From assembly GCA_964553255.1 (NCBI GenBank), contig CAZKJS010000009.1, positions 1 through 40,894 of the forward strand: DNA of 40,894 bases, written 5' to 3'. Each line of letters starts with the position of its first letter. Position 1 is the stretch's first letter. The translations under genes were made by a program, and so were the position numbers. Below are positions 33,812 through 40,894 of this stretch, one piece after another. This DNA comes from JAQUCI01 sp964553255 (GTDB lineage: Bacteria; Bacillota_I; Bacilli_A; Erysipelotrichales; Erysipelotrichaceae). The notes beneath the pieces were generated by a model. That model ran no database searches and was not told the origin of the DNA. It worked only from the letters and a program-made list of their open reading frames with translations.

Positions 33812-35027
33812 TCAAAGATTAAATAAATACGCCCGATTACTAATTGAACTAGGTGTAAATGTTAAGAAAGACCAATATTTGATCATTGAAGCCCCCGTTG
33901 ACGCTTATCAACTTGTTCAAGCTTGTACGAAGATAGCCTTCGAGAAACAAGCAAAAGATGTTGTCGTATTTTATACTGATGCCTATGTCGATAAGCAACG
34001 ATGCTTAAACGTCGATCCTAAATTGATTGAAACGGTACTATCATGGCAAAAAGAGTCGCGTGTTACTTATCTTAAAGAAAACGCCTGCTCATTATTGATC
34101 AAATCCGCTTATCCTTATTTATATAGTGACGTTAATAGTGAAGCCAGCAGTGCATTACAAAAATTCACAAATGACTTACGAAATAATATTCGTCAATATA
34201 TTGCATCAGATAACATTCAATGGTGCATCGCCTCTTACCCAAACCCCCTATGGGCACAAACCCTGTTTCCAGACGATGATAAGCAGGTTGCACTTGATAA
34301 GATGTTTGATGTTATCTATCAGATGTGTCGAGTAAATTATCAAGATGACCCATTAGAGAATTGGCACAAACATTTAGCTGATATGACAAAATATGGTCAA
34401 AAACTTGACGAGTTTAAATTAGATCGTCTTCATTTTACTAACGCTCTTGGAACTGATCTTTGGATTGGATTACACCCAAATGCACGTTTTAGTAAAAGCG
34501 CTAGTGAAGAAGTTAAGTTTGTTGCCAACATCCCAACCGAAGAGATTAGTAGTTGTCCTGATAAATATCGTGTCAATGGCATTGTTTACGCATCTAAGCC
34601 TCTTGAGATAGGCGGAGCGATAATTGAGGACTTCTACTTCAAGTTCAAAGACGGCAAAGTCATTGAGCATTTCGCAAAGAAAAACAAAGCGTTGCTTGAT
34701 AATTTACTTGATACTGATGAGGAATCACGTTATTTAGGCGAAGTCGCTCTGGTAGAAGATAAAACACCAATATCGCAATCTAAACTCTTATTCTATAATA
34801 CTTTATATGACGAGAACGCTTCCTGCCATTTAGCTCTTGGTAAAGGTTTTCCAAGTTGTATCGAAGGTTGTTCAAACACTGATCTTGCCGATTGGCAAAA
34901 ATACAACTTAAATTTCTCCACCATCCACATCGATTTTATGTTTGGAACTAGCGACATGAAGATAGTTGGCTACGATGCTAAAGGCTTAGCTTACGATATC
35001 TTTATTGATGGCAACTTTGCTTTCTAA
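33804..35027 (+). CDS. M29 aminopeptidase (AmpS/PepS type), rightward paralog
   Basis: A 407-residue metalloaminopeptidase, paralogous to the M29 gene at 16831: YARLLIELGVNVKKDQYLII, VANIPTEEISSCPDKYRVNG, YLGEVALVEDKTPIS, SCHLALGKGFPSC and STIHIDFMFGTSDMK. Metal ligands Glu, Glu, His, His and Asp are all in place. The ATG at 33804 overlaps the M24 stop by 8 nt, implying coupled translation; a GTG one codon earlier (33801) is an alternative start. GGGA lies about 10 nt upstream. It is the last gene of the rightward arm, closed by the terminator at 35038. Confidence 0.92.
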   Translation: MSDQRLNKYARLLIELGVNVKKDQYLIIEAPVDAYQLVQACTKIAFEKQAKDVVVFYTDAYVDKQRCLNVDPKLIETVLSWQKESRVTYLKENACSLLIKSAYPYLYSDVNSEASSALQKFTNDLRNNIRQYIASDNIQWCIASYPNPLWAQTLFPDDDKQVALDKMFDVIYQMCRVNYQDDPLENWHKHLADMTKYGQKLDEFKLDRLHFTNALGTDLWIGLHPNARFSKSASEEVKFVANIPTEEISSCPDKYRVNGIVYASKPLEIGGAIIEDFYFKFKDGKVIEHFAKKNKALLDNLLDTDEESRYLGEVALVEDKTPISQSKLLFYNTLYDENASCHLALGKGFPSCIEGCSNTDLADWQKYNLNFSTIHIDFMFGTSDMKIVGYDAKGLAYDIFIDGNFAF

Positions 35028-35037
35028 CTAAATAAAT

Positions 35038-35076
35038 AACAGTGGCTTTCAAATGATAGCCACTGTTTTATTTATT
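35038..35076 (+). terminator. Intrinsic terminator of the rightward peptidase operon (bidirectional)
   Basis: A perfect 10-bp stem AACAGTGGCT / AGCCACTGTT with a 10-nt loop is followed by TTATTTATT. On the opposite strand it is followed by ATTTATTTAG, so it can also serve the small membrane protein gene ending at 35075. Confidence 0.85.
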
Positions 35077-35365
35077 ACTGTTTCTTATCCGCGATCACAA
35101 ATACCACAAGCGGTATAAAGATCAACATTACTGCTATAAGCGCAATTGCGATCAACCATCTATTATTACTAAAGATAGATCCTACCGTTTCGCTGTATAC
35201 TATAATGATCAATATCGCCAAAAATAAGTTTAAAAAAGCAAAAACAGCAACTCCTTGAACGAAGTTTTTTTGATAAGTAATACCGTTATAAATGTAGGTT
35301 TGGCTTTTCTTATCGGATTTCTTATAGCTTTCAATGCGATCAGCTAATTCATTTAATGCATTCAT
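35075..35365 (-). CDS. Small two-helix membrane protein, function unknown
   Basis: A 96-residue protein not assigned to a family. A charged N-terminal 30 residues (NELADRIESYKKSDKKSQ) are followed by two hydrophobic helices (about residues 37-57 and 68-90) and a short basic tail DKKQ, so both ends are probably cytoplasmic. It starts 2 nt after the stop of the secreted-protein gene, with no ribosome site of its own, which suggests reinitiation after that gene. If the upstream start is truly lost, its translation would suffer too. Confidence 0.6.
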   Translation of the reverse strand: MNALNELADRIESYKKSDKKSQTYIYNGITYQKNFVQGVAVFAFLNLFLAILIIIVYSETVGSIFSNNRWLIAIALIAVMLIFIPLVVFVIADKKQ

Positions 35366-35367
35366 AT

Positions 35368-35805
35368 TTATTTTGTCGGAATCATTTTACAGAAAGGATT
35401 ATTAGGGAACTCTGGCTGCCAACAACCATTATCATAAACAACTCTGTTAATAGTAATATTATAATCTGAAGTATTTAATCCATTTTCATTCATCCATAAG
35501 ATAGCAGCCTGAATATTGGAAATATTACTAAACACTATTTTAAATCCTTCAAATATCGCTCCACTTACTATCGATCTAACAATGAATATCACTGCTTTCT
35601 GTAAGATTCCTCTCCCTTCCAAAGTATCAATATCTTCATAATCATCAAGTGATCCGCTATTAGAAAACTGATGAATATCCTCAATGCAATATTCTTTCAG
35701 TTCGCTTAGCATTACCTTGTCATTTTCAAAACTTGCGTAAGACTTAGTAACTGAAAAGCAAACAAACAATCCAAAACATAAAACTGATGATATGAGCTTT
35801 TTCGT
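35368..35805 (-). CDS. Small secreted protein with a non-standard (ACG) start, function unknown
   Basis: No family recognised. An AAAGGAG ribosome site at about 35812-35818 is followed, 6 nt on, by ACG-AAA-AAG-CTC, encoding (M/T)KKLISSVLCFGLFVCFS. This is a textbook signal peptide ending TKSYA, and the same MKKL start and spacing occur in the secreted protein at 5078. But the codon at 35803-35805 is ACG, not ATG. The only standard-type start in frame, a TTG at 35767-35769, lies inside the signal peptide and lacks a ribosome site. The mature part has a hydrophobic segment (GILQKAVIFIVRSIVSGAIF) resembling class II bacteriocins or phenol-soluble toxins only in general character, and Cys in NGCWQPEFPNNPFCK. 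It is 145 residues from the ACG. Confidence 0.5.
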   Translation of the reverse strand, partial: TKKLISSVLCFGLFVCFSVTKSYASFENDKVMLSELKEYCIEDIHQFSNSGSLDDYEDIDTLEGRGILQKAVIFIVRSIVSGAIFEGFKIVFSNISNIQAAILWMNENGLNTSDYNITINRVVYDNGCWQPEFPNNPFCKMIPTK

Positions 35806-35843
35806 ATGAATCTCCTTTCATTTCATACATTAATATAGTTATC

Positions 35844-35849
35844 ATTATA
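35844..35849 (-). promoter_or_regulatory. Possible -10 of the secreted-protein gene within a 377-bp AT-rich gap
   Basis: A perfect TATAAT stands on the minus strand about 38 nt before the ACG start; the -35 is poor. A second option is TTGCAA-16 bp-TATTAT near 35928-35955. The rest of the gap 35806-36125 is very AT-rich and I see no further gene, repeat or RNA in it. Confidence 0.4.
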
Positions 35850-36118
35850 ATTAACTCCTAAACTTAAACTAAATAACAATGAAATAATACAAATTGACTC
35901 TTCTCATATTCATCAAATTATATTTATAATAACACATTTATCATATTTTGCAATATATTTATCTTTATTTATCCATTTTAATACATTTAGGTCATTTAAA
36001 TATCATTTTGTTGATTTTATCATCTATCATTATAATCACTGGTTAATAAATTAGCCAAGAAACATAAAAAATCAGCACCTCATTCTATTTAAATTTTTAG
36101 TATATTGGCTTTGTTCAA

Positions 36119-36165
36119 TAAAAAAACCTATAGAAAGTCACATTTCTCGTGTCTATTCTATAGGT
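36119..36165 (-). terminator. Intrinsic terminator of yajC
   Basis: On the minus strand ACCTATAGAA and TTCTATAGGT form a perfect 10-bp stem around a 20-nt loop (with a possible inner CAC/GTG pairing), followed by TTTTTTTA. It begins 17 nt after the yajC stop. Confidence 0.88.
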
Positions 36166-36182
36166 AGGCCTTAAACTGAATT

Positions 36183-36503
36183 TTATTCACTTTTCTCGGT
36201 TTCTTCTGATTCTAACTCAACTTCTTTCTCTAAAGCCGCAATACTAAACCTTTCAACCAATATCTCTATCTTGGGTGCAATCTCAACAATAGCGGTTTTG
36301 CGATTAAGTTCTTTGATCGTTGCGTGAATACCTGAATTTAATACAACTCGACTACCAACATCTAAAGCATTTTGAAAGTCTAGTATCTTTGTTCGATTTT
36401 TATTATATGTTTTGATATTACGATAAAGATAAAATCCTAGATACAAAACCATTACTACAACAATCCAAACCCAGCTATCAATTGATTTTAGAAAATCTAA
36501 CAT
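36183..36503 (-). CDS. yajC: Preprotein translocase subunit YajC
   Basis: A small single-span accessory protein of the Sec translocon. The 106 residues begin with one N-terminal helix (SWVWIVVVMVLYLGFYLY), followed by the YajC domain. LDVGSRVVLNSGIHATIKEL matches the family pattern LxxGDxVxTxGGIxGxV, and an acidic C-tail follows (ELESEETEKSE). The ribosome site AAAAGGAGTAAGTT is strong. It is monocistronic here: terminator downstream, tRNA-Leu upstream, no secDF beside it. Confidence 0.88.
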   Translation of the reverse strand: MLDFLKSIDSWVWIVVVMVLYLGFYLYRNIKTYNKNRTKILDFQNALDVGSRVVLNSGIHATIKELNRKTAIVEIAPKIEILVERFSIAALEKEVELESEETEKSE

Positions 36504-36530
36504 AACTTACTCCTTTTATCCATTTAACTC

Positions 36531-36536
36531 ATTATA
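36531..36536 (-). promoter_or_regulatory. Likely -10 element of yajC
   Basis: A perfect TATAAT on the minus strand (GTGGTATAATGAG) about 28 nt before the ATG, with a poor -35. It would give a leader of about 20 nt. Confidence 0.5.
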
Positions 36537-36662
36537 CCACAGCTATGATTAATTATAATAAGCGGCTACACAACTTATTGTATTTCGAATCTTGACGATA
36601 ATCTAGTAAATAATTCTCATTGATCAACCACTATATATGAGCCTATTGGCTTTAATTTAAGT

Positions 36663-36747
36663 TGGTGCGACGGACGGGACTCGAACCCGAACTCTGTGAA
36701 GAACGCGCCCCTCAAACGCGCGCGTATACCAATTCCGCCACCGTCGC
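36663..36747 (-). tRNA. trnL: tRNA-Leu (anticodon GAG)
   Basis: Class II tRNA with a long variable arm. Acceptor GCGACGG/CCGTCGC; anticodon stem CGCGT/GCGCG around TTGAGGG (anticodon GAG); variable arm around TTCTTCACAGA; T-loop TTCGAGT; discriminator A; CCA encoded. Confidence 0.95.
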
Positions 36748-36926
36748 ACATTTTGAAACATCTTGATCAAGAACTACGTCAAATTTAACAACTCTTTATT
36801 TGATCACTGCTTCACTTTGATATTATATGAGATTATCTTGCTAATTTCAACTTGCTCAGATTTTTTAATCGCTATATTTTCAATTTAGGTTTTAGTATGC
36901 TATATTGTAAAAAAGGTTAATTCAAT

Positions 36927-37589
36927 ATGAAATTATTACTAAATCTTTTGATCACTATCATTATCCTAAGCAGCGTGTTCTTTGTTGCTTATCGATCTTT
37001 TCAACTTACTTCAAAGCCTAAAACTACTCAAGGTCGTTTGATTACATATAGTCAAAGCGAAGTACAAAAAAGTCCTTTCGAAGAGTATATTGATTTAGTG
37101 ATTGAAATCGCTAATAGCCAACCACAATATCCGGTTGTTGATGGCATAACAATATATGGCGAACGTTTTGGAAACCCTACTTTCCAATGGTGTACTGAAT
37201 TTGTCATGTATTGTCTTGAACAAGCAGAAATAGAACTTAACACTACTTATATTGATGATATTTATCCATGGAAAGATTCAGCTTATGCTGTTGGTCTTTG
37301 GTATAAAAAAGAAAACCGGTACTTCACAGCCGGCAATTACACTCCTATTAAAGGAGATATTATCTTGTTTGATACTAGCAAAAACGGTTATCCGGATCAT
37401 ACTGGTTTGGTAATCGGAACAGTTCATCAATACGGTATCGATTTTGTACTAACAATTGAGGGAAACATCCCTAATGATGTAACCCCACAAATTCGTATCC
37501 GCCAACTACCACTTGATCACCCTGACATCTTCGCCTATGGCAGTTGTTTCACTGAAATTGATTACCAAGGACCACTATCTTACTATTAA
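36927..37589 (+). CDS. Membrane-anchored CHAP-domain protein (probable cell-wall amidase/peptidase)
   Basis: A 220-residue protein with an N-terminal hydrophobic segment (residues 2-21), acting as anchor or signal since no clear cleavage site follows. The CHAP domain spans about residues 75-210. Catalytic Cys89 lies in QWCTEFVMYC and His158 in YPDHTGLVIG, and the third polar residue is in TIEGN (Glu178-Gly-Asn). CHAP enzymes cut cell-wall peptide cross-links or the glycan-peptide amide. The size and single domain suggest a housekeeping or accessory hydrolase. AAAAGGTTAATTCAAT precedes the ATG, with a TGCTATATT promoter element at 36898-36906. Its TAA stop overlaps the stop of the convergent gene within the shared tetramer TTAA (37586-37589), and no terminator fits between them. 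Confidence 0.82.
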   Translation: MKLLLNLLITIIILSSVFFVAYRSFQLTSKPKTTQGRLITYSQSEVQKSPFEEYIDLVIEIANSQPQYPVVDGITIYGERFGNPTFQWCTEFVMYCLEQAEIELNTTYIDDIYPWKDSAYAVGLWYKKENRYFTAGNYTPIKGDIILFDTSKNGYPDHTGLVIGTVHQYGIDFVLTIEGNIPNDVTPQIRIRQLPLDHPDIFAYGSCFTEIDYQGPLSYY

Positions 37590-39196
37590 TTTTTAACTGA
37601 TAACTCACGAGCGATGTTAAAGATATGATCTCCAACTCGTTCGATATCTGTTAATATTTCGGTGTAAATGATACCGACTTCAAAATTCTCTTTTTCAACA
37701 TTCATCCGTTTGATCTGGTTTTCACGGAAGTTATAGCACATATAATCCAGACGATCTTCATTTTGGGTTACGATTTCATATCGGAACTCTTCTTTTATGC
37801 TTGAAATACGATCAATCGCATTTAAGCTCATAAGGATAACTTCATTTATTTCATATAACTCAGCGATGATCTCATTAGTAAGTTTTAGATTACGACGCGA
37901 TAAATAATCACAAGATTCAGCTAAGTTTAATGCATGGTCACCCATTCGTTCCATATCCTTGTTTATCTGGAACATTCTTGATACTACATTTGATTCATCA
38001 ACCGATATATTGGCTGAAATAGTGCGTGAAATGTTCTTGATGATACCACGATGAATAGCATCAATCTTGCTTTCATTACTCTTAACAAATTCCAAGCTTG
38101 AACGACCATCCAAGATAGCTACCATCGATTCTTCAATATTATCTCTGACTAAACTATACATATGATTAAGCTCAACATTTATACCAAATAAATTACCAAC
38201 GACCGTTTCCTTACCATGAGGAGGAGGAGTGATCTCAAGTTTCAAGTCTTTAACAGAATGACGATCAGGAATAATTAAATATGCGATTTTGGTCAATATC
38301 TTTCCAAATGGGAATAAAACCAATGATGTTGTGATACTAAACACTGAGTGCATGATCGCAATCTGTGCCACTGGATTATTTGGTGCTAACCAAATATACA
38401 GCTCTTCAAGCGGTAACAACATATATATAACCGTAAACATTAATGTGCCTAATACATTAAAGACAATATGGATCATAGCTACTCTTTTAGAGTCGCGATT
38501 CAATCCTAGTGATGACAAAGCTGCTGTAACACATGTTCCTATATGTTGACCACAATTAAAGTAAACAACATCAGCAACACCTAAAACACCACTTTTTGCC
38601 ATTGTTTGAATAATGCCTACAGAAGCACTTGATGATTGTATCAAAGCCGTGAAAACAGCACCAACCAATATTCCTACTAAAGGATTTTTCATTGTTTGAA
38701 TCAAATCTAAAAAGAATGGTGATGACCGTAATGGTGACATAGCGCCACTCATCATTTTCATACCAATAAACAAGAAACCAAGACCCATCAAGATCTCACC
38801 AATGGCATTTATTTTTGGTTTCTTCATAAAGATAAAAAACACCATACCAATAAATGCGACCAAAGGTGCTATCAAATCAAAATTCAATGCTATCAACTGC
38901 CCCGTAATCGTAGTGCCAATATTAGCACCCATAATAACACCAACAGTCTGCGATACGCTCATTACTCCTGCATTTACAAAGCCCACCAGCATACTAGTTG
39001 TAGCACTTGAACTTTGAATAATAGCAGTTACTAATGTTCCTACTACTAATCCCACCAATGGTGTACTCGTTAGCTTTTCAAGAACCTGTTGCAGTTTACT
39101 ACCAGCCAAGTGTTTAAAACCACTAGCCATGATGTTCATACCAAACAGAAATAGCGCTAATCCACCTAATAAAGAAAAAATGTTAGTAATACTCAT
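37586..39196 (-). CDS. Na+/phosphate cotransporter family protein (NptA-like) with PhoU-like C-terminal domain
   Basis: A 536-residue membrane protein importing phosphate with sodium. Two inverted Na/Pi cotransporter repeats each carry the hallmark QSSSA: IIQSSSATTSMLVGFVNAG near residue 60 and LIQSSSASVGIIQTMAKSG near 185. Eight or so helices fill residues 1-310. The last 200 residues form a helical PhoU-like domain (VVSRMFQINKDMERMGDHALNLAES and EILTDIERVGDHIFNIARE, the two E-x-x-x-D-H-type metal motifs), probably regulatory. The ribosome site GGAAGG lies 8 nt before the ATG. The promoter TGTTATAAT (39217-39225) leaves a leader of only about 13 nt. Confidence 0.92.
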   Translation of the reverse strand: MSITNIFSLLGGLALFLFGMNIMASGFKHLAGSKLQQVLEKLTSTPLVGLVVGTLVTAIIQSSSATTSMLVGFVNAGVMSVSQTVGVIMGANIGTTITGQLIALNFDLIAPLVAFIGMVFFIFMKKPKINAIGEILMGLGFLFIGMKMMSGAMSPLRSSPFFLDLIQTMKNPLVGILVGAVFTALIQSSSASVGIIQTMAKSGVLGVADVVYFNCGQHIGTCVTAALSSLGLNRDSKRVAMIHIVFNVLGTLMFTVIYMLLPLEELYIWLAPNNPVAQIAIMHSVFSITTSLVLFPFGKILTKIAYLIIPDRHSVKDLKLEITPPPHGKETVVGNLFGINVELNHMYSLVRDNIEESMVAILDGRSSLEFVKSNESKIDAIHRGIIKNISRTISANISVDESNVVSRMFQINKDMERMGDHALNLAESCDYLSRRNLKLTNEIIAELYEINEVILMSLNAIDRISSIKEEFRYEIVTQNEDRLDYMCYNFRENQIKRMNVEKENFEVGIIYTEILTDIERVGDHIFNIARELSVKN

Positions 39197-39216
39197 TGTT
39201 TGAACCTTCCCACCGT

Positions 39217-39225
39217 ATTATAACA
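39217..39225 (-). promoter_or_regulatory. Extended -10 promoter of the Na+/phosphate cotransporter gene
   Basis: The minus strand reads TGTTATAAT, TG plus one base plus a perfect TATAAT (39217-39222), 20 nt before the ATG at 39196. The upstream region is a T/A tract without a -35. No Pho-box-like direct repeat is visible. Confidence 0.65.
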
Positions 39226-39336
39226 AACTCTTTTTTTAAATTTATATATATTTAACAAGATAACGCTTACATTTTTACATTTAACCCCTCATGTTAAAAT
39301 AAAGTTAGCTATTATGTCTTAATCGTCCAAAAAAGG

Positions 39337-39342
39337 TATAAT
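39337..39342 (+). promoter_or_regulatory. -10 element of the hydroxyacid dehydrogenase/NUDIX operon
   Basis: A perfect TATAAT about 23 nt before the ATG at 39366, on the plus strand of the divergent region shared with the phosphate transporter. No convincing -35. Confidence 0.6.
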
Positions 39343-39365
39343 AAAAGAAGAAACGAGGACACTGT

Positions 39366-40316
39366 ATGAGAAATATACTTGTAACAATGGAACTGACACC
39401 ACAACAACAAAAACTATTTCAAAATAGTAATGATAACTATCATTTTATTCAACAAAAAGATTTAGCTGAAAAACATGTCGCTGATGCTCATGTGATCATT
39501 GGCAATGTACCACATAATATGCTAGATCATGTTAAAAACTTGCAATATCTACATCTTAGTATAGCTGGAAGTGATCAGGTCGCAAATCACCCTCTTATTA
39601 AAGATAAGATCACACTAACCAATTCAACCGGTTGTTATGGCATGGGTATAAGCGAACATATGTTAGCTAGTGTCTTATTTTTCTATAAACGATTTAACCA
39701 ACATTATCAAAACCAACAAAATGCCGTTTGGGATAGTGAAGGCGAAAATCGATCAATTTTTAGTAGTAAGGTGTTGGTTCTTGGACTTGGTGATATCGGT
39801 AATAATTTCGCTCAAAGAATGTATCTACTTAACGCTGAAGTCAAAGGGATAAAAAGAACTCCTGGGGTTAAACCAGCTTATTTACGATCTTTACATCAAA
39901 TGGACGCTATCGATGACTTGATTAAAGACGCTGATATTATTGCATGTAGTTTACCAAACACTAAAGAAACTCATCACATTATTAACAAGCAACGTTTAGG
40001 TTTAATGAAAGATGATGCCTTACTTATCAATGTTGGTCGTGGTAGCGCTATTGATACCCAAGCGTTGATCGCTCATTTAAGAAACAAACCAATGTTCTGT
40101 GCAGCACTGGATGTATTTGAGGAAGAACCACTACCAAAAGATAACCCCTTATGGCAAATGGCAAATGTCCAAATAACACCTCATGTTTCAGGTCGAAGAA
40201 ATCTCGCTTATACACGTGAAAAATTAGTAGATTTAGCGCTAAGCAATCTAAATGCATTTTTAAATGATAAACCACTTCGCAATGTCGTAGATTTTAATAC
40301 AGGCTATCGTCGTTAA
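39366..40316 (+). CDS. D-2-hydroxyacid dehydrogenase (NAD-dependent)
   Basis: A 316-residue enzyme that interconverts a 2-keto acid and a D-2-hydroxyacid in the cytoplasm. The NAD-binding motif VLGLGDIGNNFAQRM (GxGxxG) sits near residue 140. Catalytic residues follow in order: Arg in NVGRGSAIDTQAL, Glu in DVFEEEPLPKDNPLW and His in ITPHVSG. The N-domain is shortened and diverged (KNLQYLHLSIAGSDQV), as in the glyoxylate/phosphoglycerate-like subgroup, so the substrate is not predictable. It has a GAGGAC ribosome site and is followed 4 nt later by the NUDIX gene. Confidence 0.88.
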   Translation: MRNILVTMELTPQQQKLFQNSNDNYHFIQQKDLAEKHVADAHVIIGNVPHNMLDHVKNLQYLHLSIAGSDQVANHPLIKDKITLTNSTGCYGMGISEHMLASVLFFYKRFNQHYQNQQNAVWDSEGENRSIFSSKVLVLGLGDIGNNFAQRMYLLNAEVKGIKRTPGVKPAYLRSLHQMDAIDDLIKDADIIACSLPNTKETHHIINKQRLGLMKDDALLINVGRGSAIDTQALIAHLRNKPMFCAALDVFEEEPLPKDNPLWQMANVQITPHVSGRRNLAYTREKLVDLALSNLNAFLNDKPLRNVVDFNTGYRR

Positions 40317-40320
40317 TACA

Positions 40321-40821
40321 ATGGCTGAGTTAGTTACAGTGTATGATGAAAATGGTCAATCAAAAGGCTATGCTAAAACAGTTGATGCAATAAAGGACGA
40401 TGAACTAATTCTAGCCGTTCATATTTATCTATATGATAAAGATAAGAACTTTTTACTTCAACAACGGGCGTTTGATAAAAAAGAGCTTCCTGGTCTTTGG
40501 TGCATAACTGGTGGTAAAGTACAAAGCGATGAGAATAGTAGTGATGCGGTAGTTCGAGAAACCAAAGAAGAATTAGGTTTAACCCTTGATAAAAATGATT
40601 TAAATTATCTTGGAAGATGTTTGAATAATGGTTACATTGTTGACATCTATACAGCTTACTCTGCTTTAGCTTTTACTGAATGCAAGATTAACAAAGCTGA
40701 AGTCAATGATATTAAAACCCTTAATCTCAATGAATTATTAGCGTATATCAATAGTTTAAGTATCAATGAAACCAACTATCTTAAACTTGTTAATGACAAA
40801 CTTATAAAAAGCATCAAATAA
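40321..40821 (+). CDS. NUDIX hydrolase
   Basis: A 166-residue hydrolase of nucleoside-diphosphate-linked compounds. The Nudix box is complete: GKVQSDENSSDAVVRETKEE followed by LGL fits GX5EX7REUXEEXGU. The N-terminal part (VTVYDENGQSKGYAKTVDAI, then LILAVHIYLYDKDKNFLLQQR) is like the IDI/YfcD-type NUDIX proteins that begin with a short beta hairpin. The substrate cannot be read. It has no ribosome site; translation likely couples to the dehydrogenase gene ending 4 nt upstream. The TAA stop (40819-40821) lies in the stem of the following hairpin. Confidence 0.9.
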   Translation: MAELVTVYDENGQSKGYAKTVDAIKDDELILAVHIYLYDKDKNFLLQQRAFDKKELPGLWCITGGKVQSDENSSDAVVRETKEELGLTLDKNDLNYLGRCLNNGYIVDIYTAYSALAFTECKINKAEVNDIKTLNLNELLAYINSLSINETNYLKLVNDKLIKSIK

Positions 40822-40841
40822 GCCGAAATATTCGGCTTATT
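40817..40841 (+). terminator. First hairpin after the NUDIX gene
   Basis: A perfect 11-bp stem AATAAGCCGAA / TTCGGCTTATT with a 3-nt loop, containing the stop codon. It has no T run of its own and is followed 2 nt later by a second hairpin. Confidence 0.7.
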
Positions 40842-40843
40842 CA

Positions 40844-40876
40844 GACTGTTGACAAAATAAGTTAACAGTCTTTTTT
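40844..40876 (+). terminator. Intrinsic terminator of the hydroxyacid dehydrogenase/NUDIX operon
   Basis: GACTGTTGAC and GTTAACAGTC pair over 10 bp (one G-U) around a 7-nt loop, followed by TTTTTTATTT. Together with the hairpin just upstream this forms a tandem terminator. Confidence 0.9.
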
Positions 40877-40894
40877 ATTTGGTTAGAAGAATAC

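Noticed and set aside
35806..36125. A hidden small gene or RNA in the AT-rich gap
   Set aside because: I found no open frame with a ribosome site and no stable structure apart from the yajC terminator at its edge.
1..40894. Mycoplasma-type code (TGA read as Trp)
   Set aside because: Trp in conserved motifs is TGG, and genes have normal lengths with TGA as a stop (for example oppD at 27232 and the M24 gene ending at 33811).

Overview
The window is AT-rich DNA from a low-GC Gram-positive bacterium. It is most like Firmicutes in the Erysipelotrichia/Mollicutes-related zone: V-type ATPase, YajC, Opp lipoprotein transporter, strong AGGAGG ribosome sites, and tRNA genes that encode CCA. Trp is written TGG and ORFs close normally under the standard bacterial code, so this is not a TGA=Trp mycoplasma. 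I cannot name a genus. A run of 27 Ns (4670-4696) shows this is a scaffold, possibly draft or metagenomic.

Layout. (1) 1-1855, minus: the start of a V-type ATPase operon (coiled-coil stalk subunit, subunit C with an apparent frameshift, partial subunit I), with a good promoter whose spacer holds a palindrome. (2) 1992-3287, minus: a broken and rearranged locus. A CapE/WbjB-type UDP-GlcNAc 4,6-dehydratase is cut by an in-frame TAA, and its C-terminus is replaced in frame by an HD-GYP domain. (3) 3536-5078, minus: an ABC-2-like membrane protein and a small secreted protein around the gap. (4) 5287-8960, minus: a compact oxidative pentose-phosphate operon, 6-phosphogluconolactonase, gnd, zwf. 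(5) 9049-14179, minus: a PH-like membrane protein, tRNA-Gly(CCC), and a surface-glycan cluster (polytopic membrane protein, GT2, DUF2304, GT4).

(6) 14251-35067: the most notable region, a peptide-uptake and peptide-breakdown island of about 20.8 kb. Two divergent transcription units flank a 160-bp control region at 31307-31466. The minus arm runs M24 peptidase, oppB, oppC, oppD, oppF, oppA, M24, M24, S9 peptidase (split by an in-frame TAA), M20 dipeptidase PepD, a guanylate-kinase-like protein with an altered P-loop, M29 aminopeptidase, M24, MFS transporter. The plus arm runs M24, M24, M29. In all there are six M24, two M29, one M20 and one S9 peptidase next to one oligopeptide ABC transporter. 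The likely joint job is to import oligopeptides, many probably proline-containing, cut them to amino acids in the cytoplasm, and perhaps export a product through the MFS protein. The guanylate-kinase-like member has no obvious place in that scheme.

(7) 35075-40894: a small secreted protein whose natural start codon reads ACG, a small membrane protein, yajC, tRNA-Leu(GAG), a membrane-anchored CHAP-domain protein, a Na+/phosphate cotransporter with a PhoU-like tail, a D-2-hydroxyacid dehydrogenase and a NUDIX hydrolase, closing with two hairpins.

Several genes carry single-site disruptions (two in-frame TAA codons, two homopolymer-type frameshifts, one ATG-to-ACG start). Sequence alone does not say whether these are gene decay or draft-assembly errors. 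I see no insertion sequence, prophage, CRISPR array, rRNA or replication origin.
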